The translations under genes and the position numbers were made by a program. A stretch of 64,000 nucleotides of DNA, from NCBI RefSeq assembly GCF_000373365.1, contig NZ_KB891103.1, positions 57,474-121,473 on the forward strand, given 5' to 3'. This DNA comes from Parafrankia discariae. GTDB taxonomy: Bacteria; Actinomycetota; Actinomycetes; Frankiales; Frankiaceae. This document shows positions 1 to 10,502 of this stretch, piece after piece (positions within the stretch are counted from its first letter, which is position 1; the number at the start of each line of letters is the position of its first letter). The notes beneath the pieces are model-generated. The model saw only the letters and a program-made list of their open reading frames with translations, made no database searches and was not told where the DNA came from.

Positions 1-104
1 GTACTCGGCGTGCTCGGCGCACTCGGGGTACTCGGCGTGCTCGGCGCACTCGGGGTACTCGGCGCACTCGACGTGCTCGGGGTACTCGACGTGCTCGGCG
101 CCGT
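1..104. repeat. Tandem repeat coding Ser-(Ala/Thr)-Pro
   Basis: A 9-base unit of the form ctcggcgtg/ctcggggta/ctcggcgca is repeated about eleven times and continues to the window edge. In the minus frame it encodes alternating SAP and STP tripeptides, a flexible proline-rich stalk. Such repeats often vary in copy number between strains. Confidence 0.8.
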
Positions 105-773
105 ACCGCCAGGGTTATTTTCCTTCTGTTCCTTCAGCTTTTGGAGCTCCGCCCTCTGCCTTTCGAGTTCAGCCCTGAGCGCCGGGTCGGACGTGTTGTT
201 TATCTGAGTGTTGATCTGCTGAATATTGTTGTTGACAGTAGTAATATTCGTGGTCTGGTTAATTCGAGTGTTGACGGTGTTCCCGGTTCCACCGACGGTG
301 GTTCCGCCGACAGTGCTCCCGCCGACAGTGGTGCCAGCTCTCCCGCCAGCGGTGGTTCCGCCGACGGCGCTCCCGCCGACGACGGCGCCCCCGGCAGCCC
401 TCCCGCCAGCGGTGGTGGTGCCACCGCCGGTCAGACAGGTCTTGCCGGTCGGCGCCCAGGCGGAGGGTCCGTTCGCACTGGCAGAGCGGACCTGGAAGCA
501 GGCCGGACCTGTGCCGAGCCCGGTCCAGTTGAAGCTGGTGGCATTCGCGCCGGCGCGGCGTACCTCCGAGCCGTTGGTGACGTCGAAGCCGGTCTCGTCG
601 GCCGAGTTGTCCGCCCAGGAGATCCTCGCGGCTCCACTGCCCGCGCTGGCGACGGTCACTCCTGAGGGCGTCGCCGGAGGCGCTGCCGCGGACGTTGGCG
701 CGCCGAGGAGCGCGACCGCTGTCGGAACTGCCATCACCGGAGTCAGAAACCAGGACTTCCGCTTGAGTTTCAT
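1..773 (-). CDS. Secreted fibronectin type III protein, C-terminus cut by window edge
   Basis: Begins at ATG 773-771, four bases after a GGAGGGAG ribosome site. Residues 1-30 are an export signal (MKLKRK basic start, hydrophobic core, APTSAAA). Residues 36-115 resemble one fibronectin type III domain (ISWADNSADETGFDV) with Cys92 and Cys113. Next come a Gly/Thr-rich stretch of GGxxxGG repeats, an Asn/Thr-rich segment, a short charged helix (LRAELERQRAEL) and, up to the edge, a Ser-(Ala/Thr)-Pro repeat. The frame is still open at base 1, so the end is missing. It is probably an extracellular or wall-associated protein with an extended stalk; the ligand is unknown. The opposite strand is also open here because of the repeats, but signal peptide and ribosome site favour the minus strand. 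Confidence 0.72.
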   Translation of the reverse strand, partial: MKLKRKSWFLTPVMAVPTAVALLGAPTSAAAPPATPSGVTVASAGSGAARISWADNSADETGFDVTNGSEVRRAGANATSFNWTGLGTGPACFQVRSASANGPSAWAPTGKTCLTGGGTTTAGGRAAGGAVVGGSAVGGTTAGGRAGTTVGGSTVGGTTVGGTGNTVNTRINQTTNITTVNNNIQQINTQINNTSDPALRAELERQRAELQKLKEQKENNPGGTAPSTSSTPSTSSAPSTPSAPSTPSTPSAPSTPS

Positions 774-1449
774 AGCACTCCCTCCGGGTAATCCCCGGAA
801 TTTCTCGGCCTGGTCCGCGAGCACCATCACGTCGACCTCGTCCGGGAATTCCCAGTCATCTGGCGAAAACTACGGTCCGCTATGTCCGAAGATATGAATT
901 TTCGTGCCAACTGTACCAGCCGAGAGATTTAATGTTGAGTGTTTGGTCGTCGACAGGCAGGGAAACGCCGTAGTGGGCACGGTTCCTTTACTTCGCGGGC
1001 GGCATTCCGTGACTGCCGCGGATGCGGGATTCCCACAGCCGGCGCCGCCCACACCAGAAGACGAAGGTGAAGTCATCAGATTTTTCCCGCACGCACCATC
1101 CGCCCCTGCCACCGGGCACGTTCCACATGTGCTCGGTCACCCAGGCTGCCAGCGACAGAGCGGCGGTGGCCCCAACGGGGCGGCAGCCGGAACAGCGCTC
1201 CGGGAATCTCGTCGGACGGCGACCTGATGGATTCCGCTCCCCGACCAGGGGTCAGCCCGTTCTGCCTACCGACGAATCCACGGCTCGGAGACTGTCGCCT
1301 ATGACACCGGCGACACGGACGGCTCCTCGCCCTCGCCGCCGCGTTCACGGGCTGGAGGAGACCTCCGCATGGACACGCTTCAAACCCACGTGTCAACTCG
1401 GGTCAACACAGCCCGGGTCGGCCGACGGCCGGGTCAACGTGCCCCGGTG
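774..1449. other. Intergenic, no convincing gene
   Basis: Between two genes on the minus strand. The open frames here have no ribosome site and no recognisable protein. The stretch next to gene 1 (about 780-960) is less GC-rich and must hold its promoter. Around 1397-1440 the word gggtcaac occurs twice. I see no clear terminator hairpin with a T tract for lysS. Confidence 0.5.
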
Positions 1450-2940
1450 TCAGCCGGCGCTCGGGTCCGCGACAGTCGTGTCAGATGTGTCGGCGGCGTT
1501 CGCGTCGTCACCGGCGGCCGGGTCGGTCTGGCCGCGGCGGGAGTCTCGCATCAGCGGGAACAGGACTACTTCCCGCAGCGTCGGGGCATCGGTGAGCAGG
1601 GCGATGAGGCGGTCGATGCCGATGCCGAGCCCGGACATCGGCGGCATCCCGTACTCCATCGCCTCGATGAAGTCCTCTTCCAGCATCATGGTCTCGTCGT
1701 CGCCGGCGGCCCGCAGCTCGGCCTGCTCCTCGAGCCGACGGCGCTGCTCGACCGGGTCGACGAGCTCGGAGTAGGCCTTCACCAGCTCCCAGCCGTTCAC
1801 GACGACCTGGAACATGTCGAGCCGGGACGGGTCCTCGTCGCTGCGCCGGGCCAGCGGGACGAGCTCCGCCGGATGGTGCACCAGGAAACACGGCTGAATC
1901 AGGTGCGGGCGGACGGCCTTCTTGTAGAGCAGGTCGACGAGCGCCGCGTAGGAGGCCGCGTCGTCGACCTCGAGCCCGAGCTCGTTGATGCGGGCCCGCA
2001 GGGTCGGCAGATCACGGACGACCGTGAGGTCGATGCCCGTCCGCCGGGCGACCTCGGCCCGGTAGTCCAGTTCGGGCCAGTCTGCGCCGAAGTCGAGCTT
2101 CACGCCGTCGTAGGTCACCGTCCGGCTGCCGAAGACGTCGTCGAGGACGGCCAGGATCATCTCGCGGACGAAGCGCATGTTGTCGCGGTAGTCCCAGTAG
2201 GCCGCGTACCACTCGAGCATCGTGAACTCCTGCAGGTGCGAGGGGTCCATGCCCTCGTTGCGGAAGTTACGGCCGAGCTCGTAGACGCGGTCCAGGGAGC
2301 CGACGACGACCCGCTTGAGGAACGTCTCCGGCGAGATGCGCAGGTAGAAGTCCTCACCGAGGGCGTTGTGGTGGGTGATGAAGGGGCGGGCGGCCGCGCC
2401 CGACGCCGCTTCCTGCAGCATCGGCGTCTCGACCTCGAGGAAGTCGTTGTCGTCGAGGAAGCGGCGGATGCGGGAGATCGTCCGGGCCCGGGTGCGGAAC
2501 CGCTCCCGGGAGTCGTTGTTCACCAGCAGGTCGAGGTAGCGCCGGCGCAGCCGGGCCTCGACCTTCGACAGGCCCTGCCACTTGTCCGGCAGGGCACGCA
2601 CCGTGCGGTTCAGGACGACGAGCTCGGACGCCCCGACCGTCTTCTCGCCGCGGCGGGTGGTGTAGAGGGTTCCGGTGACGCCGACGAAATCGCCGATCTT
2701 GACGGCGCGGGCCCACTCCTGGAAGGTCTCGACCCCGAGCTCGTCCCGGGACAGCGACACCTGGACCCGCCCGGCGCGGTCCTGGATGTGGCCGAAGACC
2801 AGCCCGCCCATGCGTCGCCAGAGGACCACCCGGCCGGCGAGGCGGACGGCCGTTCCGTCCGCGGCGGCCGCCGCGGCGGAGGTCACCGAGTCGGTGAGAT
2901 ACCCGGAGCGGGGACCCGCCGTGGACTCGTCCGTCGCCAT
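1450..2940 (-). CDS. lysS: Lysyl-tRNA synthetase, class II
   Basis: Charges tRNA-Lys with lysine in the cytoplasm. The N-terminal part (about residues 30-130) is an OB-fold anticodon-binding domain, followed by the class II catalytic core. Motif 2 reads FRNEGMDPSHLQEFTMLEW and motif 3 GLGIGIDRL, both as in bacterial LysS. About 496 residues is the usual length. The ATG at 2940 is preferred over the in-frame GTG at 2949 because AAAAGGG lies 9-10 bases before it. There is no N-terminal membrane domain, so it is not a LysX-type lysyl-phosphatidylglycerol synthase fusion. The last 25 residues are an acidic, Ala-rich tail not needed by the family. Whether it is the only lysS in the genome cannot be seen. 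Confidence 0.93.
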   Translation of the reverse strand: MATDESTAGPRSGYLTDSVTSAAAAAADGTAVRLAGRVVLWRRMGGLVFGHIQDRAGRVQVSLSRDELGVETFQEWARAVKIGDFVGVTGTLYTTRRGEKTVGASELVVLNRTVRALPDKWQGLSKVEARLRRRYLDLLVNNDSRERFRTRARTISRIRRFLDDNDFLEVETPMLQEAASGAAARPFITHHNALGEDFYLRISPETFLKRVVVGSLDRVYELGRNFRNEGMDPSHLQEFTMLEWYAAYWDYRDNMRFVREMILAVLDDVFGSRTVTYDGVKLDFGADWPELDYRAEVARRTGIDLTVVRDLPTLRARINELGLEVDDAASYAALVDLLYKKAVRPHLIQPCFLVHHPAELVPLARRSDEDPSRLDMFQVVVNGWELVKAYSELVDPVEQRRRLEEQAELRAAGDDETMMLEEDFIEAMEYGMPPMSGLGIGIDRLIALLTDAPTLREVVLFPLMRDSRRGQTDPAAGDDANAADTSDTTVADPSAG

Positions 2941-3125
2941 GCACAACACCCTTTTGCGAGAGGCTTCCGCCCGAGAACCCCAGGCGTCTGGACGGCGCCG
3001 CGCACGTCGCAGTTCCCGCGGCCCGCATGGTCAAGCCTACTGGCCGCCCCCGCCGCCCCCGCGCCCGCGAGGCCCGGGCGAGCGCACGCACGCCCGGCCC
3101 CCGGCCCCCGGCCACTCGGGTGCGG

Positions 3126-5075
3126 TCAGCCGGCCTCGACGACGGCCTGGGCGAACTGGGCCTTGTACAGCCGGGCGTACGCGCCGTCCGCCGCCAGCAG
3201 GGCGTCGTGGTCGCCCTGCTCGACGATCGCGCCGTCCTCCATGACCAGGATCGTGTCGGCGTCCCGGATGGTGGAGAGCCGGTGGGCGATCACGAACGCC
3301 GTGCGGCCGGCGCGCAGCTGGGACATCGCCCGCTGGATCAGCACCTCGGTGCGGGTGTCCACCGAGCTCGTCGCCTCGTCCAGGACGAGGATCAGCGGCT
3401 CGGCGAGGAACGCGCGCGCGATGGTGATCAGCTGTTTCTCGCCGCCACTGACCCCGACGCCCTCGTCGTCGAGCACGGTGTCGTAGCCGTCGGGCAGGGT
3501 GCGCACGAACCGGTCGACGTGCGCGGCACGGGCCGCCTCGACGACCTGGTCGCGGGTGGCGCCCTCGGCGCCGTAGGCGATGTTCTCCGCGATGGTGCCG
3601 CCGAACAGCCAGGTGTCCTGCAGCACCATCCCGATGGAGTCCCGCAGGTCCGCCCGCGACATCTTGGCGATGTCGACGCCGTCCAGGGTGATCCGGCCCT
3701 CGGTGACCTCGTAGAAGCGCATCAGCAGGTTGATGAGTGTGGTCTTTCCGGCGCCGGTGGGCCCGACGATCGCCACGGTGTGCCCCGGCTCGGCGACCAG
3801 TGACAGGTCGTCGATGAGGGGCTTGTCCGGCTCGTAGCGGAACGCGACGTGCTCGAAGGCGACCCGGCCGTGGCTCTCCTCCGGGCGGGCCGGCGCCAGC
3901 GGGTCGGGCTCCTGCTCGGGCGCGTCCAGCAGGTCGAACACCCGCTCCGCCGACGCTATCCCGGACTGCACCATGTTCCCCATGCTGGCGAGCTGCGTCA
4001 GCGGCTGGCTGAACTGGCGCGAGTACTGGATGAACGCCTGGACGTCGCCGATCGACAGCGCGCCGGAGGCCACCCGCAGGCCACCGACCACGGCCACCAG
4101 CGCGTAGTTCAGGTTGCCGATGAACATCATCGCCGGCTGCATGAGGCCGGAGATCGACTGGGCCCGCCAGCTCGCCTCGTAGAGGCGCTCGTTGTGCTCG
4201 CGGAAGATCTCGGCGGACTCCTCCTGCCGGCCGAACGCGCGCACCAGGGCGTGCCCGGTGTACATCTCCTCGATGTGGCCGTTGAGCCGGCCGGTCGTCT
4301 TCCACTGGCTGACGAACTGGGGCTGGGCGAGCCTGCCGATCCTGGTGGTGATCAGGATCGACACCGGCACCGTGACGACGGCGATCAGCGCGAGGATCCA
4401 GGAGATCCAGATCATCATGGCCAGCACGCCGATGATGGTCAGCACCGAGGCGATCATCTGGGACAGGCTCTGCTGCAGGTTCTGCCCGAGGTTGTCGATG
4501 TCGTTGGTGACCCGGCTGAGCACCTCGCCGCGCTGGCGGCGGTCGAAGTACCGCAGCGGCAGCCGGGTGATCTTCTCCTGCACCTCCCCGCGCAGGTCGC
4601 TCAGCATCCGTTGCAGGGCCCGGTTGGCCAGCCGGGCCTGCAGCACCGTGCAGAGGCCGGCGACGAGGTAGACGATCAGCACCACCAGCAGCACCCGGCC
4701 GATGGCGCCGAAGTCCATCCCCGCGCCGGGGGTGACGTCGACGGAGGACAGCAGATCGGCCTGCGTGCCGTGGCCCTCGGCGCGCAGCCGGGCGACGGCC
4801 TCGGCCTTCGTCGTCCCGGCGGGCAGCCGGGAGCTGAGCAGGCCGGCGAACACCAGGTCGGTGGCGTGCCCGAGCAGCCTCGGTCCGGTGACGGTGAGAC
4901 CGATGCCGATCACGGCCAGCCCGACCGCGGGGATCAGCAGCGCGCGCTGCCGGCCCAGCAGGCGCAGCACCCGCCGGGTCGAGGCCGCGAAATCGTCGGG
5001 CTTCTCGCCCCCGGCGGCGAAGAACCGACCGGGGCCGGGCATGGGGCGCGCCGCGCCCGCGGGTGGGCGGGTCAT
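3126..5075 (-). CDS. ABC exporter subunit with canonical ATPase (heterodimer partner B)
   Basis: A fused membrane plus ATPase half-transporter of 649 residues. Six membrane helices occupy about residues 45-360, with an enlarged outer loop after the first helix (about 75-120). The nucleotide-binding domain has Walker A GPTGAGKTT near 436, Q-loop VLQDTW, signature VSGGEKQL, Walker B LVLDEATSSVD with the catalytic Glu, and switch His in IAHRLST. It starts at ATG 5075, overlapping the stop of the upstream subunit by four bases (ATGA), so the two are translationally coupled and almost surely form one heterodimer. Family members export drugs, lipids or peptides; the substrate here is unknown. Confidence 0.92.
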   Translation of the reverse strand: MTRPPAGAARPMPGPGRFFAAGGEKPDDFAASTRRVLRLLGRQRALLIPAVGLAVIGIGLTVTGPRLLGHATDLVFAGLLSSRLPAGTTKAEAVARLRAEGHGTQADLLSSVDVTPGAGMDFGAIGRVLLVVLIVYLVAGLCTVLQARLANRALQRMLSDLRGEVQEKITRLPLRYFDRRQRGEVLSRVTNDIDNLGQNLQQSLSQMIASVLTIIGVLAMMIWISWILALIAVVTVPVSILITTRIGRLAQPQFVSQWKTTGRLNGHIEEMYTGHALVRAFGRQEESAEIFREHNERLYEASWRAQSISGLMQPAMMFIGNLNYALVAVVGGLRVASGALSIGDVQAFIQYSRQFSQPLTQLASMGNMVQSGIASAERVFDLLDAPEQEPDPLAPARPEESHGRVAFEHVAFRYEPDKPLIDDLSLVAEPGHTVAIVGPTGAGKTTLINLLMRFYEVTEGRITLDGVDIAKMSRADLRDSIGMVLQDTWLFGGTIAENIAYGAEGATRDQVVEAARAAHVDRFVRTLPDGYDTVLDDEGVGVSGGEKQLITIARAFLAEPLILVLDEATSSVDTRTEVLIQRAMSQLRAGRTAFVIAHRLSTIRDADTILVMEDGAIVEQGDHDALLAADGAYARLYKAQFAQAVVEAG

Positions 5076-6808
5076 GCCGCTGCCTCCGCCTCGGTGAGCT
5101 GCGAGAAGACGATCTCCCGGTAGGTGTCGTTGCCCGCCAGCAGCTCGTGATGGGTCCCCGTGCCCACGACCTGGCCGTCGTCCAGCACGATGATCTGGTC
5201 GGCGTCGCGGATGGTCGCCACCCGCTGGGCGACGATCACCATCGTGGCGCCGCTCGTCTCGCGCGCGAGCGCCGCGCGCAGGGCGGCGTCGGTCGCGTAG
5301 TCGAGCGCGGAGAACGAGTCGTCGAACAGGTAGATGGCCGGACGCCGGACCAGCGCCCGGGCGATCGCGAGCCGCTGGCGCTGCCCGCCGGAGACGTTCG
5401 TCCCGCCCTGGGCGATCGGGGTGTCCAACCCGTCGGGCATCGCCTCGACGAAATCCCTGGCCTGGGCGATGTCGAGGGCTTGCCACAGCTCGGTGTCCGT
5501 GGCCTCCGGATCCCCGTAGCGCAGGTTGGACGCGATCGTCCCGGTGAACAGGTACGGCTTCTGCGGGACGAGGGCGACGGTCTCGGCCATCAGCTTCGGG
5601 TCGATGTCGCGGACGTCCACCCCGTCGATCAGGACGGCGCCCTCGGAGACGTCGGACAGCCTCGGGACCAGGCCGAGCAGCGTGGACTTGCCACTGCCGG
5701 TACTGCCGATGATCGCGGTGGTCCGGCCGGGGCGGGCCCGCACGCTGACCCCGCGCAGCACGGCCGCCTCGGCACCCGGGTAGCTGAACACGACGTCGCG
5801 CAGCTCCAGCTCGCCGCGGCGGGGCAGCGTCAGCACCGGGTCGGCGGACGGGCGCAGCGTCGACTCCGTCCCCAGCACCTCCTGGATGCGCTCCGCGCAC
5901 ACCTCGGCCCGCGGGATCATCGAGAACATGAAGGTGGCGAGCATGACCGACATCAGGATCTGCATCAGGTAGCTGAGAAAGGCGGTCAGCGCCCCGATCT
6001 CCATCGCGCCGTCGTCGATGCGGTGCGCGCCGAACCAGATGACAGCGATGCTCGAGACGTTCACCGCCGCCATGACCAGCGGAAACAGCAACGCCATGAT
6101 CCGCCCGAAGCGCAGGGAGACGTCCGTGAGGTCGGCGTTGGCGGTGCCGAAGCGACGCCGCTCGTGGTCGTCGCGGACGAAGGCACGGATCACCCGCAGG
6201 CCGGTGATCTGCTCACGCAGGATCCGGTTGACCTCGTCGAGGCGCTCCTGCATCCTCCGGCCCAGCGGCTGCATCCGCCGGACCAGCAGGGTGATCATCG
6301 CCGCGAGGATCGGCACGATCGCGACGAGCAGCAGCGAGAGGCCGGCGTCCTGGTGCACCGCCAGCGCGATCCCGCCCAGACACATGATCGGCGCGGAGAT
6401 CATCATCGTGAACGCCATCAGCACCAGCATCTGGATCTGCTGGACGTCGTTCGTCGCCCGGGTGATCAGGGACGGCGCCCCGAAACGGCCCACCTCACGG
6501 GCCGAGAACGACTGGACCTGGTCGAACACCGCGGCCCGGATGTCCCGGCCGACCCCCATCGCGGTGCGCGCGCCGAAGAACACCGCTCCGGCGGAGCAGA
6601 CGGCCTGCAGGAGGGTCACCCCGAGCATGATCCCGCCGAGCCGGACGATGTAGCCCGTATCGCCTGGAACCACACCGTTGTCGATGATGTCGGCGTTCAG
6701 GGTCGGCAGATAGAGCATGGCCAGGGTCGCGGTCAGCTGCAGCACGACGAGCAGCGCGATCGGTCGCGAGTAGGGGGGTAGATGGTTCCGCAACAGCCTG
6801 GTCAGCAT
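5072..6808 (-). CDS. ABC exporter subunit with degenerate ATPase site (heterodimer partner A)
   Basis: A 578-residue half-transporter: six membrane helices in the first 300 residues, then an ATPase domain. Walker A GSTGSGKST (about 366), Q-loop LVPQKPY and signature VSGGQRQR are intact. Walker B ends FDDSFSALD, with Asp where the catalytic Glu belongs, and the switch loop reads VAQRVAT, with Gln for His (about 527). This combination is known from heterodimeric exporters such as TM287/288, where one of two ATP sites is non-hydrolytic. ATG 6808 was chosen because GGAG lies six bases upstream; the longer frame to 6946 has no such site. It is the first gene of the two-gene operon. Confidence 0.92.
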   Translation of the reverse strand: MLTRLLRNHLPPYSRPIALLVVLQLTATLAMLYLPTLNADIIDNGVVPGDTGYIVRLGGIMLGVTLLQAVCSAGAVFFGARTAMGVGRDIRAAVFDQVQSFSAREVGRFGAPSLITRATNDVQQIQMLVLMAFTMMISAPIMCLGGIALAVHQDAGLSLLLVAIVPILAAMITLLVRRMQPLGRRMQERLDEVNRILREQITGLRVIRAFVRDDHERRRFGTANADLTDVSLRFGRIMALLFPLVMAAVNVSSIAVIWFGAHRIDDGAMEIGALTAFLSYLMQILMSVMLATFMFSMIPRAEVCAERIQEVLGTESTLRPSADPVLTLPRRGELELRDVVFSYPGAEAAVLRGVSVRARPGRTTAIIGSTGSGKSTLLGLVPRLSDVSEGAVLIDGVDVRDIDPKLMAETVALVPQKPYLFTGTIASNLRYGDPEATDTELWQALDIAQARDFVEAMPDGLDTPIAQGGTNVSGGQRQRLAIARALVRRPAIYLFDDSFSALDYATDAALRAALARETSGATMVIVAQRVATIRDADQIIVLDDGQVVGTGTHHELLAGNDTYREIVFSQLTEAEAAA

Positions 6809-7437
6809 GTGATCTCCGTCGGCGGATGACCCGGCCCGCCCGCGGCTCGGCCGATCCGGGGTGCTGGGCGGCTCGGGCCCTCCATTGATCCGGGCGCTGG
6901 GTGCGATTCGGTTCTTGGGATGTCCGGTGTGCGGCGTGTCCGGCACTTGGCGTGTCAGGTGCTTGGCGTGTCAGGTGCCGAGGGCGGTCCGGTCCTGGTG
7001 TGTTCCGGCGCCGCGGGTGATCCGATGGTTGTGGCGGGGGTCGTCCGTTGGCGGTCGACCGATGCGTCGGGAAGCTGGCGATACAGCGTACCGGGGCGCA
7101 CCGACCGTTCCCGGCGGACGCCTCACGACTCCCGGATCATCCTGATCCGCCCGGTCCTCCCGCACCGGACTGGTGCCTCGGTCACGACCCCGCCCGCGCG
7201 CCACGGTCCGGGGCCGGCTTCGGGAGCTGGCCGAAGGCCCGGCTCAGCTACTGGATGACGACTCGCGATGGCGGCTGTACGCGTACCGGCCCCGGGCTCC
7301 GACGACGGTCGGGGCCCGGGGCCGGGTGGATCACGCTCGGGCCTGACGGCCGAGAGCGCGTGCGCTCAGCAACTCAGCGGCGCCCAGCGGCTCGGCAACG
7401 CGCAGGTGCTCGGCAGCCGCCTGGACCGCGTGTCCGC
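6809..7437. other. Intergenic, promoter region of the exporter operon
   Basis: No supported gene. The promoter of the exporter operon should lie near 6809-6950. A 16-base word cttggcgtgtcaggtg is repeated back to back at 6946-6977, with a further partial match just before it (gcggcgtgtccgg); this could be a simple duplication or a binding-site array. Confidence 0.4.
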
Positions 7438-7905
7438 TCAGCGGCGTTCGAGCACCCAGGACGCCGCGAAGGCCACGGCGAGTACCACACCAACGATCAG
7501 CAGACCGGCGATGATGTAGAAGCCCACCGTCTTCACCAGTGCGATGAAGATCGGTAGCGCGGCGGCGAGCAGGAAGAGCCCCCTGCTGCGCACCGGGGCG
7601 TTGAACAGCGCGGCGAGCTTGCGCGGCCCGCTCTCCCGCTGGATGTTGAGCTCGTCGACCATCGACGGCATCACCCGGATCGTCGACCAGGTGAGCGCGA
7701 CGAACGCTATGGCCAGGCCCCACCCGTAGAGGAACCCGACCCCCCGCCCGAACGCGTCGAACGAGGCTCCCGCCCCGATCACCGTGATCGCCAACGGGAT
7801 GTACCACCCGGTCGTGCGGTCCTGTCGGGCCTGCCCGGCGAACCGGCGCGCCTGCGCGAACCGCTCGCCCCGCCGGCCACCCTCGCCCGGGTTCATGTTG
7901 ACCAT
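7438..7905 (-). CDS. Small membrane protein of unknown function
   Basis: 155 residues from ATG 7905, which follows GGGAGG by six bases; the longer open frame to 8121 lacks a site. The first 30 residues are polar (GGRRGERFAQARRFAGQARQ). Then come hydrophobic segments at about 36-54 (WYIPLAITVIGAGASF), 58-76 (VGFLYGWGLAIAFVAL) and, after a polar loop, about 112-150 (LFLLAAALPIFIALVKTVG and GLLIVGVVLAVAFAASW). Four membrane helices are likely. I do not recognise the family. It is a single gene with its own ribosome site. Confidence 0.7.
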   Translation of the reverse strand: MVNMNPGEGGRRGERFAQARRFAGQARQDRTTGWYIPLAITVIGAGASFDAFGRGVGFLYGWGLAIAFVALTWSTIRVMPSMVDELNIQRESGPRKLAALFNAPVRSRGLFLLAAALPIFIALVKTVGFYIIAGLLIVGVVLAVAFAASWVLERR

Positions 7906-8140
7906 CGTGTTCCTCCCCTCGACGGCCCCTGTCCGTCCTGTCCCGCCGGGACCGGCCGCGTCCACCAGGCGGCGCGGACCGTTCGCCCTCGACCGCGGGG
8001 ACGCGTCCACCCAATCGTCCTGTAGGACGGCGCGCTGACGCGCGCGTTCCGTCACTTTCGGAGGAACCCGCGAACGAGTGGACTTATTGCCCCGTCTTGC
8101 CCGATACAGGCCGTCTGGCATGTTCCGCCTGAGGCGCGGG

Positions 8141-8998
<858 letters not shown>

Positions 8999-9281
8999 CG
9001 TTCGAGAGTGTCACCTTCGGTCGCTGATCGCGCGCTGCACGTCCAATATCGACAACTGTCGCTTCGCCAAAATGATGGAAAGAAGTCGATCGGATACGGT
9101 TAGATTCCGGAAATGCGGCAAGTCCGTCGTCCCAACCACAACCCGCGGTACAACTCTTGCGTCGCACGTTCCGGGACGGCCGGACCCTGCACCCGACGGA
9201 TCCGGCGGAGACGATCGCGCGCGGGGGGCTCGGCTCCACCCGGCGCGAGGGCGATGACCGACGACGCACGGGAGGACACCC
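8999..9281. promoter_or_regulatory. Divergent promoter region between SDR and acyl-CoA dehydrogenase
   Basis: 283 bases between two start codons facing away from each other. The part at 9040-9130 is markedly less GC-rich than its surroundings, as expected for promoters. No obvious palindrome was found. Confidence 0.4.
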
Positions 9282-10427
9282 ATGCCCGCCGAACGGCAGC
9301 TCCCCTCATCGGAAGCGCGGGAGCTGATCGAGCTCACCGCCACCATGTGCGAACGTGAGCTGGCTCCACGAGTCACGGAGTACGAGGCCGCCAGCCGCTT
9401 CCCGCGCGAGGAGTTCGCGGTGCTCGGCAAGGCCGGACTGCTGAGCCTGCCGTACCCGGAGCGCTTCGGCGGTGGCGAGCAGCCCTACGAGGTGTACCTG
9501 CAGGTACTGGAGGAGATCTCCTACCGCTGGGCGGCCGTGGCGGTCGGGGTGAGCGTGCACGCGCTGTCCTGCTACCCGCTGGCGACCTTCGGCACCCCGG
9601 AGCAGCAGGAGGAGCATCTCCCCCGGCTGCTGTCCGGTGACCTGCTGGGCGCCTACTGCCTGTCCGAGGCGCACGCGGGCTCGGACCCGGCGGCGATGCG
9701 CGTGACGGCCACCGCCACCGACGACGGCTTCCTGCTCAACGGCACCAAGGCGTGGGTGACCCACGGTGGCGCCGCCGACTTCTACACGGTCTTCGCGCGG
9801 ACGTCGCCCGACACCCGTGGCGGGATCTCCTGCTTCCTGGTGGACGCGGACACGCCCGACATCAGGTTCCACCCGCCCGAGAAGAAGATGGGGCTGACCG
9901 CGTCGCCGACGACGCAGATCAGTTTCGACGACGTCGCCGTCCCGGCGTCGCGGCTGATCGGCAAGGTGGGGCAGGGCCTGTCGATCGCGCTGTCGGCACT
10001 CGACTCGGGCCGGCTGGGGATCGCCGCCACCGCCGTCGGGCTCGGGCAGCGCGCGCTGGACGACGCCGTCGCCTACGCCAGGGAGCGGGAGGCGTTCGGG
10101 AAGGCGATCATCGACCACCAGGGGCTCGGCTTCCTGCTGGCCGACATGGCGGCCGCCGTCGAGTCCGCGCGGGCCACCACCCTGACCGCCGCCCGACGCC
10201 GGGACGCCGGCCTGCAGTACGGGCGGGCCGCGTCCGTCGCAAAGCTCGTCGCAACGGACGCCGCCATGAAGGTGACCGAGGACGCCGTGCAGGTCCTCGG
10301 TGGCGCCGGCTACACCAAGGACTTCCCGGTGGAGCGGTACATGCGCGAGGCCAAGGTGATGCAGATCTTCGAGGGGACCAACCAGATCCAGCGTCTCGTC
10401 ATCAGCCGCCACCTCGCCCGCGGCTGA
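9282..10427 (+). CDS. Acyl-CoA dehydrogenase
   Basis: 381 residues, the usual length of short/medium or branched-chain acyl-CoA dehydrogenases; ATG 9282 follows GGGAGG by six bases. FAD flavoenzyme forming a 2,3-double bond in an acyl-CoA and passing electrons to electron-transfer flavoprotein. Family motifs: AYCLSEAHAGSD, the middle-domain WVTHGGAADFY, GGAGYTKDFPVERYMR, and the catalytic Glu at about 364 in IFEGTNQIQ. Chain-length specificity cannot be read. No electron-transfer or beta-oxidation genes lie next to it. Confidence 0.93.
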   Translation: MPAERQLPSSEARELIELTATMCERELAPRVTEYEAASRFPREEFAVLGKAGLLSLPYPERFGGGEQPYEVYLQVLEEISYRWAAVAVGVSVHALSCYPLATFGTPEQQEEHLPRLLSGDLLGAYCLSEAHAGSDPAAMRVTATATDDGFLLNGTKAWVTHGGAADFYTVFARTSPDTRGGISCFLVDADTPDIRFHPPEKKMGLTASPTTQISFDDVAVPASRLIGKVGQGLSIALSALDSGRLGIAATAVGLGQRALDDAVAYAREREAFGKAIIDHQGLGFLLADMAAAVESARATTLTAARRRDAGLQYGRAASVAKLVATDAAMKVTEDAVQVLGGAGYTKDFPVERYMREAKVMQIFEGTNQIQRLVISRHLARG

Positions 10428-10502
10428 CCAGCCGGCAGCGGTTGACCAGCCGGGCGCGGGCGCGCGTCACAGACCGGAGGCGATCCGGGGCGGAGAGGTC
10501 AC

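Noticed and set aside
1369-3486. 705-residue plus-strand open frame across lysS and the exporter gene
   Set aside because: It is antisense to well-recognised proteins, is rich in Val/Asp/Arg/Gly as expected of a GC-rich shadow, and has no ribosome site.
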